64,000 bases of DNA from Bacteroidetes bacterium UBA6221. Its GTDB lineage: Bacteria > Bacteroidota > Bacteroidia > Chitinophagales > Chitinophagaceae. Position numbers and translations under genes: made by a program. This document shows, in pieces, positions 53,364 to 63,300 of this stretch; the stretch's first letter is position 1, and every line of letters starts with the position of its first letter. Where the stretch lies: positions 62,001 through 126,000 of the forward strand of contig DISB01000020.1 of assembly GCA_002421685.1 (NCBI GenBank). Reading direction: 5' to 3'. Under the pieces are notes generated by a model. It was not told the DNA's origin and searched no databases. It saw nothing but the letters and a program-made list of their open reading frames with translations.

Positions 53364-54752
53364 CTATTTCACCAATGTTATGCGTTCCACATGCCGCAGG
53401 CCATCGCCGGAGATGTGAATGGTGTAGTTGCCAGGTGGTAGGTTGTTATCCAGCAGTATAGACTTCTTCTGTTCGTTCGTCATGTTGCCTTCGTACACCG
53501 TAGAGCCCATCATATTCATGACCCGTATGGTATAGTTCCCCCTTTGCGGTATTTCGATATTGAAAGAGCCGGTGGTGGGGTTGGGGTAGATTGTGGGTTT
53601 AAAAGGGGTTGTGTCGGAGAGTTGAGGTTTTGACGTTTCTGAGTGTTCTTCGTTCTCATGTCGGCCTGGTTTAGCGGATATAGTTCCACAATATTCTTTC
53701 GTGTCAATAAGAAAATAGTGCTCATCATCTACTGTACAGTCAAAAGTGCCAAATACGTTTGTTGCAGCAGCGTACAGCTCTGTGTTTTTATTGCTTTGTG
53801 CGCTTACCAACGTGCTATTGGTCCAATGGCCGATATTTATGAAGTCTTTCATAATAACTCCGTCTGGGACAAAGCTATTGTTTTGACTATACTCAACGAA
53901 TCCACCTCTGCAAGCTTCAATTTCAATATAGTCTATTGTTAAATCAGTTTGGCGGCCATCATATTGAGGTGGTGGATTGTTTGAGTATTGGTCATCGAAA
54001 TTTGCCATTATTAGAATTTCTGTATTATTTGTAGTTATTGTTTTAGTAAATGTCAATAACTCATTAGACAAAGGCCCATCCGGTAATCCGGGATTGTTGA
54101 TTTGTGCTACAGTATAGCTACCTAACAATTCAGGAACGCCCAATCCGGGAGGAGTTGCAGTAGGTGGTGTCGTGTACCATGCATTGTACGGGGGCAAAAG
54201 GGCCAACGTTGAAGAGGGAGATGACGTTGATAGTTCGCCACAACCGCTTACTGTTGCTATCTGTACATTTGATTGAAATGTTGCCAAATCCTGAATAGCC
54301 CATATCTCAATTTTTGCTCCCGCTATCGAGGAGAAAATTGGCGTAGGTTCAGGGGCTGGCGGAACATTCGAATAATCTAAGCCGCTAATGTACTGTGCAG
54401 ACAAATCCTTAATTTTTACCTTAATTGTAATTATATCTCCTGCGTTAAAAGTATATGAATGATAAATCCCTTCACCGGCCCCGTCATTTTGTTTGTTGTT
54501 AAACATGTAAACAGCATCCGGAGATTGGATATTGTTTGGGATAGGTGTTCCATGAGACCTTGCCCAACCTTCATAGCAATCTCCAAGCCAATATGGGCAT
54601 GGCCCATAATATTGTGTCGTGCATTGATAATCACTAAAAGGAGAGTATAAGTAATGACCATTAAAGCTGTATGTTCCTTGAGACTTTACTGTGTTAACTT
54701 GTATTATAAACAGCAAACTAAGGAATGAAAGCTTATTTATTAGCTTTTTCAT
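53364..54752 (-). CDS. Secreted T9SS-sorted protein, RSHGT family (copy 1)
   Basis: A 462-residue protein, signal peptide ending near NTVKSQ. EGWARSHGTPIPN and GEGIYHSYTFNAGDIITI are the shared family motifs. The middle contains a Pro-rich insert (LPPYNAWYTTPPTATPP). The type A sorting domain (IYPNPTTGSFNIEI to HVERITLVK) is nearly identical to that at 49532. It begins 26 bases after the fibre-like gene at 54779, so the two are one operon. Confidence 0.85.
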   Translation of the reverse strand: MKKLINKLSFLSLLFIIQVNTVKSQGTYSFNGHYLYSPFSDYQCTTQYYGPCPYWLGDCYEGWARSHGTPIPNNIQSPDAVYMFNNKQNDGAGEGIYHSYTFNAGDIITIKVKIKDLSAQYISGLDYSNVPPAPEPTPIFSSIAGAKIEIWAIQDLATFQSNVQIATVSGCGELSTSSPSSTLALLPPYNAWYTTPPTATPPGLGVPELLGSYTVAQINNPGLPDGPLSNELLTFTKTITTNNTEILIMANFDDQYSNNPPPQYDGRQTDLTIDYIEIEACRGGFVEYSQNNSFVPDGVIMKDFINIGHWTNSTLVSAQSNKNTELYAAATNVFGTFDCTVDDEHYFLIDTKEYCGTISAKPGRHENEEHSETSKPQLSDTTPFKPTIYPNPTTGSFNIEIPQRGNYTIRVMNMMGSTVYEGNMTNEQKKSILLDNNLPPGNYTIHISGDGLRHVERITLVK

Positions 54753-54778
54753 AATTTCTAGTTTAGTTGTTTATAATG

Positions 54779-56065
54779 CTATTTATTCAATCCATTCTTC
54801 AATTCTTCTATTTCTTTCTGCTGTTGAATTATGTACAGGGTTAACTCCTCGATTTTTTGTAACAGGGTCGCATCCATTTTTGTCAAATCATAACCGTTCT
54901 CTTCTACTTCACACGCAGACGGTACATCTGGTAAGTGTTTGTTTTGAGCAATGAAATTTTGAACGTCGTTCAGTGATTTTAATTCATAGTTATCAGCAAA
55001 GACAAAGTCTGACCAATTGCCACCGTTTACAGTAGCTACCTTTATCTTTTCAGTGAGGATACCAGTTTCTACGTAGAGTTTGTAGTCACTTGCGCTTACC
55101 GTCGGAACGTTACCGATTACAACCTGGCCGTCCCCTTGTATAACAAGCTTATTATTCCACTGAGGGTCTACAAAACGGAAAGCAAGGCTACCCGCTGATT
55201 GCGCTTGAGACATGAATGATATAGACCCGGGGTGCGGGCCTGAATTGCTACCCATCAATATCGCGGAGCCGTTCGTGAGGTCAGTATTTGAGTGTATCCA
55301 CAAGGCGGATGTTGTATTACCCATGATTTTACGATCAATAACATCCTGGCGGAAAGTGTAATTACCTCCAATTTCAGTATTTCCACTGCCATCAACTATC
55401 AACTTGGGGTGCCAATTTTGGTCAACAAGGCGGAAAGCAGGGTTGGAGCCGCCGGCATTTGAAACCAAATCTATAGTGGTGTTAGCTCCTATGCCATTAA
55501 ACATTATTCCACTCCCGTTTGACCAGGAATCTTTGCTGAAAATTGCTAATGCTCCATCGGTATTGCCATAGATATGCCTGTTTATTCCATGCGGCGAAAA
55601 CGAAAAATCTCCACCAATTTCCATGTTACTGTTACCATCTATTGTCATCCTGTAATTCCAGTTTTGGTCTACAAACCGGAACGCAATATCCGACCCCGTA
55701 GCTGTAGAGAGAAGACTCACCTGGCCGATATTGCCAGTCATGGTATTTTCAGTTTGTAGCAGTATGCCGCTACCATCTGCCCAGGTCCCTTTACTGAAGA
55801 AGGCTACCCCATCATCGGTGCGGCCATAAAAATGACGGATGCCGGGAGTAGCGGTAAAGCCAAAGTTGCCATTTACCGACAATTTGTCCTGTGGGTCGTT
55901 ATCGCCGATGCCGACATAATCCGTACTACTATTAGAAATTATGTGATTACCGGTTCCTCCGGTTCCGGTAGTTGTATATGACCATCCGGGTTGCCCATAA
56001 GAATCATTAGCAGCTAAAAGCGAAATGGCAGCAATAGCGCATGTGGTTAAGACCTGTTTTTTCAT
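54779..56065 (-). CDS. Fibre-like secreted protein with three modular repeats
   Basis: A 428-residue paralogue of the protein at 52118. After the signal (ending near NDSYGQ) it has three modules marked by FYGRTDDGVAFFSKGTW, IYGNTDGALAIFSKDSW and IMGNTTSALWIHS, each followed by FRFVDQNW-type strands. The C-terminal region (LYVETGILTEKIKVAT, KNKHLP-type QNKHLPDVPS, LLQKIEELTLYIIQQQKEI coiled coil) matches its paralogue. The extra module explains the 71-residue length difference. It opens the second cassette. Confidence 0.8.
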   Translation of the reverse strand: MKKQVLTTCAIAAISLLAANDSYGQPGWSYTTTGTGGTGNHIISNSSTDYVGIGDNDPQDKLSVNGNFGFTATPGIRHFYGRTDDGVAFFSKGTWADGSGILLQTENTMTGNIGQVSLLSTATGSDIAFRFVDQNWNYRMTIDGNSNMEIGGDFSFSPHGINRHIYGNTDGALAIFSKDSWSNGSGIMFNGIGANTTIDLVSNAGGSNPAFRLVDQNWHPKLIVDGSGNTEIGGNYTFRQDVIDRKIMGNTTSALWIHSNTDLTNGSAILMGSNSGPHPGSISFMSQAQSAGSLAFRFVDPQWNNKLVIQGDGQVVIGNVPTVSASDYKLYVETGILTEKIKVATVNGGNWSDFVFADNYELKSLNDVQNFIAQNKHLPDVPSACEVEENGYDLTKMDATLLQKIEELTLYIIQQQKEIEELKNGLNK

Positions 56066-56133
56066 AAAATGAAAGTTTTTGAGGTTAAATAATGAGGTAA
56101 AGCTGCAGTTTTCTTTATTGCCAAAACGTCACA

Positions 56134-56176
56134 TCCAACGAAAGCCCGTTTTCATTCAACGGAGATGCGTTTTCAT
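56134..56176. promoter_or_regulatory. LytTR-type direct repeats upstream of the second fibre cassette
   Basis: Two 21-bp units starting CAACG at 56136 and 56157, each ending CGTTTTCATT/C. On the minus strand TCCGTTGAA (56155-56163) differs from the LytTR motif by one base and TTCGTTGGA (56134-56142) by two. They lie about 70 bases before the start at 56065. Confidence 0.55.
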
Positions 56177-56300
56177 CCTACTAAGCAATTTTACTTACTA
56201 TTATATTGTTCATATTTTTAATTTATTTATCCTGTTTAACCCAACCATATGCGACATCAGCGCCCAAGTTTTTATCCCCAAAACGATTTTTGGAATATTT

Positions 56301-56332
56301 TTTGATAGTTCGGGGCCGGTTCTGTATATTTG
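56301..56332 (+). promoter_or_regulatory. Promoter of rpoBC
   Basis: TTTG (56301-56304), 20-base spacer, TATATTTG (56325-56332), both perfect matches. The transcript would start near 56338, giving a leader of about 138 bases with a hairpin CCCC-TTTTC-GGGG at 56336-56348. Confidence 0.85.
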
Positions 56333-56475
56333 CATCCCCTTTTCGGGGAAAAAGCACGTGCACAAAAACTTTTTGATTAAATTTTGTTGATACAGATTTA
56401 ATGCCTGTACTGAAAGGATGCCCCTTTTGGAACAGGTTAGTTTTGTTTGTAAAAACAGGTTGATATAACAATATT

Positions 56476-59400
56476 ATGGCAGTACCACAGAAAAAAACCG
56501 CATCGGGACGCATCAACTTTGGTAAGATACACGATGTAGCCGACACACCGGACCTGCTGGCCATCCAGCTCCAATCCTTCAAAGATTTCTTCCAGCTCGA
56601 AACTACTCCTGACAAGAGGAATAATGAAGGTTTGTTCCGCGTGTTCAAAGAGAATTTTCCTATTACGGATACCCGCAACATCTTCGTGCTGGAATTCCTG
56701 GATTACTTTGTGGACCCGCCCCGTTACACTATCGAGGAGTGTATGGAGCGCGGCCTTACGTACTCCGTGCCGCTGAAGGCCAAACTGCGCCTGAGCTGTA
56801 ACGACGAGGAACACGTAGACTTTGAGACTATAGTACAGGATGTGTTCCTGGGCAATATACCGTATATGACCCCCAGGGGTACTTTCGTAGTAAACGGTGC
56901 TGAAAGGGTAGTAGTATCGCAGTTGCACCGTTCGCCCGGCGTATTCTTTGGCCAGAGCGTGCACCCCAACGGTACTAAGATATACAGCGCAAGGGTAATA
57001 CCTTTCAAAGGCGCGTGGATGGAATTTGCCACCGATATCAATAACGTGATGTACGCGTACATTGACCGTAAGAAGAAATTCCCCGTAACAACACTGCTGC
57101 GTTCTATAGGTTACGAAACGGATAAGGATATACTGGAACTGTTTGGCATGGCCGACGAGGTGAAGGTGGAGAAGAAAGTCCTTTCCCAGAACCTGGGCCG
57201 CCGCCTCGCTGCACGCGTACTGCGTAGCTGGACGGAGGACTTCGTGGATGAGGACACCGGCGAGGTGGTAACCATCGAGCGTAATGAAGTGGTACTGGAC
57301 CGCGACAACGTGCTGGACGAAGAGAATATGGAGATGATACTGGATATGGGTATCGATACCGTGTTCCTGCAGAAAGAAGAAGTAAGCGGTGACTATTCCA
57401 TCATCTACAATACATTGAATAAGGATACTTCTAACTCTGAGTTGGAAGCCGTACAGCATATCTACCGCCAGTTGCGTGGTTCTGACGCTCCGGATGATGA
57501 AACAGCACGTGGCATCATCGAGAAGCTGTTCTTCAGCGACAAGCGTTACGACCTGGGCGAGGTAGGCCGTTATAAGATCAACCGTAAGCTGGGCCTGGAG
57601 ATAGACCTGAACAAAAAAGTACTGAGCAAAGAAGATATCATCTCTATCATCAAGTACCTGGTTCGCCTGACGAACGGTAAGGCTGAGATAGACGATATTG
57701 ACCACCTGAGCAACCGCCGTGTACGTACGGTGGGCGAGCAATTATTCGCACAGTTCGGCGTGGGCCTGGCGCGTATGGCGCGTACCATCCGCGAGCGTAT
57801 GAACGTAAGGGACAACGAGGTGTTTACGCCAATTGACCTGATCAACGCGCGTACACTGTCTTCAGTTATCAACTCATTCTTCGGTACATCGCAGTTATCA
57901 CAGTTCCTCGACCAGACCAACCCGCTGTCAGAAATCACGCACAAACGCCGTATATCAGCGCTCGGACCAGGTGGTCTTAGCCGTGAGCGTGCGGGCTTCG
58001 AGGTAAGGGACGTGCACTACAGCCACTATGGCCGCCTGTGTACTATCGAAACTCCGGAAGGACCGAACATCGGTCTGATATCCACCCTGTGCGTACACGC
58101 CAAAATAAACGATATGGGCTTTATAGAAACCCCATACCGCAAGGTGAAGGAAGGCAGGGTGAACCTGAAACAGCACCATTACCTGAGCGCTGAAGAAGAA
58201 GATGAGGCGAAAATTGCCCAGGCTAACATACCGCTGGACGACAAGGGCAACTTTTTAGACGAGAAAATACGTTCAAGGCAAACCGGCGACTTCCCGATAC
58301 TGGAGCGCGAAGAGGTGGAATACATGGACGTGGCGCCCAACCAGATAGTAGGATTGAGTGCATCATTGATTCCGTTCCTGGAGCATGATGACGCCAACCG
58401 TGCCCTGATGGGATCGAACATGCAACGCCAGGCCGTACCGCTGATACTGCCGCAAGTGCCTATAGTAGGTACCGGGCTGGAAGCAAAAGCTGCCCGTGAC
58501 GCACGTATCCAGATACATGCTGAAGGCAATGGTGTGGTGGAGTATGTAGACGCCAACGAAATACATGTGCGTTACGACCGCGACGAAAAACAGCGCCTGG
58601 TATCTTTTGAAGACGACCTGAGGAAATATACACTGACCAAATATAAAAAGACCAACCAGAGCACCAGCATCACTTTAAGGCCATGCGTTCGCAAAGGGCA
58701 GAAAGTGAAAGAGGGTGACTTCCTGACGGAAGGCTACGCTACCAAAGATGGTGAACTGGCACTCGGCCGCAACCTGAAAGTAGCGTTCATGCCCTGGAAG
58801 GGTTACAACTTCGAGGATGCGATAGTGATCAGCGAAAGGGTAGTGCGCAACGATCTGTTCACATCTATACATATAGATGAATACGAACTGGAAGTGCGTG
58901 ATACCAAACTGGGTGAAGAGGAATTGACTCCGGATATACCCAACGTATCGGAAGAAGCTACTAAAGACCTGGATGAGAACGGTATCATACGCATAGGCGC
59001 ACACGTAGGCGAGGGCGATATACTGATAGGTAAGATCACTCCTAAAGGAGAAACAGACCCTACGCCCGAAGAAAAACTGCTGCGCGCCATCTTCGGCGAC
59101 AAAGCAGGCGACGCGAAAGATGCATCGCTGAAAGCGCCGAGTGGAACAGAAGGTATAGTAATAGACAAAAAACTGTTCCAGCGCGTGAAGAAAGACAAGA
59201 ACGCCAAAGTGCGTGAGAAAGCTGCGCTGGAGAACATAGAAAAAGTACACGAAAAGAACCTTACCGAACTGCAGAGCCTGCTGATAGAAAAGTTGATGGT
59301 GCTGCTGAAGAACCTGAATTCTGCCGGTGTTACCAACAACTTTGGTGAGTTGCTGATAAGCAAAGGCGGTAAGTTCAATTCGAAAACACTCGGTTCTATC

Positions 59401-60288
59401 GACTTCCAGAACGTGAACCCGTTGGGCTGGACAGGCGAAGCGGAAGTGGATGAGCAGATCAACCAGTTGTTGCATAACTACAACATCAAGTATAACGAAG
59501 AACTGGGCCGCTACAAGCGTGAGAAGTTCAACCTGAGCATAGGCGATGAACTGCCTACAGGCGTTCTGAAACTTGCTAAAGTGTACCTGGCCAGCAAGCG
59601 TAAGCTGAAGGTAGGTGATAAGATGGCAGGCCGCCACGGTAACAAAGGTATTGTTGCGAAAATCGTTCGTGACGAGGATATGCCTTTCCTGGAAGACGGA
59701 ACCCCGGTTGATATAGTATTGAACCCCCTGGGTGTACCTTCAAGGATGAACCTTGGCCAGATATACGAAACTATCCTGGGATGGGCAGGTGAAAAACTGG
59801 GCGAGCGTTTTGCAACGCCGATTTTCGACGGTGCTTCTGTAGGTGAAATAAACAACCTGATATCTAAAGCAGGATTGCCTGACTTCTGCCACACGTACCT
59901 GTACGATGGCGAGACCGGTGAACGTTTCCACCAGAAAGCAACTGTTGGTATCATCTATATCATCAAGCTGCACCACCTGGTAGATGATAAAATGCACGCC
60001 CGTTCGATAGGACCATACAGCCTCATCACGCAGCAGCCATTGGGTGGTAAAGCCCAGTTCGGCGGACAGCGTTTTGGTGAGATGGAGGTATGGGCACTCG
60101 AGGCGTACGGCGCATCGAACATACTGCAGGAGTTGCTGACGCTGAAATCGGATGATATCATAGGCAGGGCCAAGACCTACGAGGCCATTGTGAAAGGTGA
60201 TAACATTCCGAAAGCGGGCATACCCGAGTCGTTCAACGTACTTGTGAACGAGCTGCGTGGCCTGGGCCTTGAGTTGAAATTTGACTAA
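56476..60288 (+). CDS. rpoB: DNA-directed RNA polymerase subunit beta
   Basis: The 1270-residue beta subunit of RNA polymerase. Recognisable segments include the rifampicin-pocket FGTSQLSQFLDQTNPL, THKRRISALGPGGLSRERAGFEVRDVH, PEGPNIGLISTL and, near the end, KVGDKMAGRHGNKG and GGKAQFGGQRFGEMEVWALEAYGA. In the rifampicin cluster the known contact residues (S, Q, D, H, R, S) look wild type. It has its own promoter and is not preceded by rplKAJL, its usual Bacteroidota partners. rpoC follows after 60 bases. Confidence 0.98.
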   Translation: MAVPQKKTASGRINFGKIHDVADTPDLLAIQLQSFKDFFQLETTPDKRNNEGLFRVFKENFPITDTRNIFVLEFLDYFVDPPRYTIEECMERGLTYSVPLKAKLRLSCNDEEHVDFETIVQDVFLGNIPYMTPRGTFVVNGAERVVVSQLHRSPGVFFGQSVHPNGTKIYSARVIPFKGAWMEFATDINNVMYAYIDRKKKFPVTTLLRSIGYETDKDILELFGMADEVKVEKKVLSQNLGRRLAARVLRSWTEDFVDEDTGEVVTIERNEVVLDRDNVLDEENMEMILDMGIDTVFLQKEEVSGDYSIIYNTLNKDTSNSELEAVQHIYRQLRGSDAPDDETARGIIEKLFFSDKRYDLGEVGRYKINRKLGLEIDLNKKVLSKEDIISIIKYLVRLTNGKAEIDDIDHLSNRRVRTVGEQLFAQFGVGLARMARTIRERMNVRDNEVFTPIDLINARTLSSVINSFFGTSQLSQFLDQTNPLSEITHKRRISALGPGGLSRERAGFEVRDVHYSHYGRLCTIETPEGPNIGLISTLCVHAKINDMGFIETPYRKVKEGRVNLKQHHYLSAEEEDEAKIAQANIPLDDKGNFLDEKIRSRQTGDFPILEREEVEYMDVAPNQIVGLSASLIPFLEHDDANRALMGSNMQRQAVPLILPQVPIVGTGLEAKAARDARIQIHAEGNGVVEYVDANEIHVRYDRDEKQRLVSFEDDLRKYTLTKYKKTNQSTSITLRPCVRKGQKVKEGDFLTEGYATKDGELALGRNLKVAFMPWKGYNFEDAIVISERVVRNDLFTSIHIDEYELEVRDTKLGEEELTPDIPNVSEEATKDLDENGIIRIGAHVGEGDILIGKITPKGETDPTPEEKLLRAIFGDKAGDAKDASLKAPSGTEGIVIDKKLFQRVKKDKNAKVREKAALENIEKVHEKNLTELQSLLIEKLMVLLKNLNSAGVTNNFGELLISKGGKFNSKTLGSIDFQNVNPLGWTGEAEVDEQINQLLHNYNIKYNEELGRYKREKFNLSIGDELPTGVLKLAKVYLASKRKLKVGDKMAGRHGNKGIVAKIVRDEDMPFLEDGTPVDIVLNPLGVPSRMNLGQIYETILGWAGEKLGERFATPIFDGASVGEINNLISKAGLPDFCHTYLYDGETGERFHQKATVGIIYIIKLHHLVDDKMHARSIGPYSLITQQPLGGKAQFGGQRFGEMEVWALEAYGASNILQELLTLKSDDIIGRAKTYEAIVKGDNIPKAGIPESFNVLVNELRGLGLELKFD

Positions 60289-60348
60289 TAAGGCGGCTGT
60301 AGAAGACAAGACAATTATTTAAAAACTTAAAGACACTAAATAATATAT

Positions 60349-63300
60349 ATGGCTATTAAAAAAGAAAACCGCCCAAAACCGGGGTTCAGCAGGATAACAA
60401 TCAGTCTTGCTTCTCCCGATACGATACTGGATCGTTCTTATGGCGAAGTTTTAAAGCCGGAAACTATCAACTACCGTACATACAAGCCTGAGCGCGACGG
60501 TTTGTTCTGCGAGAAAATATTCGGCCCTGTAAAGGACTACGAATGTTATTGCGGCAAGTATAAGCGTATCCGTTATAAGGGCATCGTGTGCGACCGTTGC
60601 GGTGTGGAAGTAACAGAAAAGAAGGTACGCCGCGAGCGTATGGGCCACATCAAGCTGGTGGTGCCTATAGTGCATATATGGTATTTCAAGAGCCTGCCTA
60701 ACAAGATAGGCTACCTGCTGGGGTCCAGCTCTAAAAAACTGGAAAGCATTGTTTACTACGAGCGTTATACAGTAGTTCAGGCCGGTGAAGCTGAGGACCT
60801 GATACGCCAGAAGCTGAACCTGAAAGATTCTGAAAAAACAGAACTGCAGTTGCTTACCGAAGATGAGTACCTGGAAATACTGGATACTATATCTAACGAA
60901 AATCAATACCTGCCTGACGAGGACCCCAACAAGTTCATAGCTAAGATGGGTGCCGATGCGGTACATGCATTGCTGAGCAGGATAGACCTTGACCAACTGT
61001 CTTACGACCTGCGTAACGCTGCAGCCAATGAAACTTCGCAACAACGTAAGCAGGAAGCCCTGAAACGCCTCAGCGTGGTAGAAGCTTTCCGCGATGCAAA
61101 TACACGTGTGGAAAACAGGCTGGAGTGGATGGTGATGCAATACATCCCCGTTATTCCGCCCGAACTGCGCCCGTTGGTGCCCCTGGATGGCGGCCGTTTC
61201 GCGTCTTCCGACCTTAACGACCTGTACCGCAGGGTAATTATACGTAACAACCGCCTGAAGAGGCTGATAGAGATCAAAGCCCCTGAAGTGATATTGCGCA
61301 ACGAAAAGCGTATGCTGCAGGAAGCTGTTGACTCATTGTTTGATAACAGCCGTAAATCGAACGCTGTAAAAGCGGAAGGTGGCCGTGCGCTGAAATCGCT
61401 CTCTGACGTGCTGAAAGGTAAGCAGGGACGTTTCCGCCAGAACCTGTTGGGTAAACGTGTTGACTACTCAGGCCGTTCGGTGATCATCATCGGGCCGGAC
61501 CTGAAGCTGCACGAGTGCGGATTGCCTAAAGATATGGCTGCCGAATTGTTCAAGCCGTTTATCATACGCAAGCTGATAGAAAGGGGTATTGTAAAAACGG
61601 TAAAGAGTGCTAAAAAACTGGTAGAACGTAAAGAGGCCGTTGTTTGGGATATCCTGGAGAATGTACTAAAAGGACACCCCGTACTGCTCAACCGTGCCCC
61701 TACGCTGCACAGGTTATCTATACAGGCCTTCCAGCCCAAGCTGATAGAAGGTAAAGCAATACGCCTGCACCCGCTGGTGTGTACCGCGTTCAACGCTGAC
61801 TTTGACGGTGACCAGATGGCCGTACACGTGCCGCTGAGCAGCGCTGCCATACTGGAAGCGCAACTGCTGATGCTGGCATCGCACAACATCCTGAACCCGC
61901 AGAACGGTACGCCTATTACGCTGCCTTCGCAGGACATGGTGTTAGGGCTGTATTATATCTCTAAGGCCAAGAGGTCTGAAGGTGATATGAAAGTAAAAGG
62001 CGAGGGTATGGCCTTCTACAGTGCCGAAGAGGTATTGATAGCTTATAATGAAGAAAAAGTAGAACTGCACGCGCCCATCAGGGTAAAAGCTAATGTAAGG
62101 ACTAAAGATGGCTTGAAAAAGCAATTGATAGAAACGACGGTAGGCCGTGTAATATTCAACCAATATGTGCCGGAGAGCAATGGTTTTGTCAACGCATTGC
62201 TGACCAAAAAATCTTTGCGTGAGATCATTGGCGGTATCCTGAAGAATTCAGGCGTGCCTGCTACGGTTAAATTCCTGGATGATATCAAAACGCTTGGTTT
62301 CCGCATGGCGTTCAGGGGTGGTTTGTCGTTCAATATCGAAGACCTGTCTATACCTAACGTAAAAGAGGAACTGGTAGCCGCAGCGCAAGCTGAAGTTGAT
62401 GAAGTATGGGAGAACTATAACATGGGTCTCATCACCAACAACGAACGTTATAACCAGATCATCGACATCTGGTCGCGCGTTGATACCCGTGTAACGGAAA
62501 CGCTGATACACGAAATGGCTGTTGACAAGCAAGGTTTCAACTCCGTGTATATGATGCTTGATTCCGGCGCCCGTGGTTCTAAACAGCAGGTGAAACAGCT
62601 GGCAGGCCTGAGGGGATTGATGGCCAAGCCGCGTCGTAGCGGTTCTTCAGGGTCGGAGATCATTGAAAACCCCATCCTGTCGAACTTTAAAGACGGCCTG
62701 AACGTATTGGAGTACTTCATTTCTACGCACGGTGCGCGTAAAGGTCTTGCGGATACGGCCCTTAAAACGGCGGATGCGGGTTACCTGACTCGCCGCCTGG
62801 TAGACGTGGCGCAGGACGTGGTGATCAACGAAGAAGATTGCGGTACATTGCGTGGCATTGCTACCTCTGCACTGAAGGATAACGAAGATGTAGTAGAATC
62901 TCTGTATGACCGTATCCTGGGCCGTACGTCACTGCACGATGTGTTCAATCCGCTGACGGAGGAACTGATTGTGGAGGCAGGTACTGAAATCACAGAAGAT
63001 ATAGCCAAAGCTATAGACGAAAGCAGCATAGAAACAGTAGAGATACGCTCCGTGCTGACCTGTGAAAGCAAACGCGGTGTATGTGCCAAATGTTACGGCA
63101 AAAACCTTGCTACGGGTTATATGACGCAAAAAGGTGACGCCGTAGGTATCATTGCTGCACAGTCTATCGGTGAGCCGGGTACACAGCTGACACTGCGTAC
63201 ATTCCACGTGGGTGGTGTGGCAGGTTCTTCTGCAATCGAATCTCAACTCGCTGCGAAGTTTGACGGTACTGCACAGTTTGACGGGCTGCGTACCACTACT

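Noticed and set aside
52118..56065. Prophage tail-fibre genes
   Set aside because: The proteins have Sec signals and pair with T9SS-sorted proteins; no capsid, portal, terminase or integrase gene is near.
56336..56475. Riboswitch in the rpoB leader
   Set aside because: Only simple hairpins are visible; no known riboswitch core could be recognised.
56437..57741. Long minus-strand frame opposite rpoB
   Set aside because: rpoB is unmistakable on the other strand; the antisense frame is a by-product of codon use.
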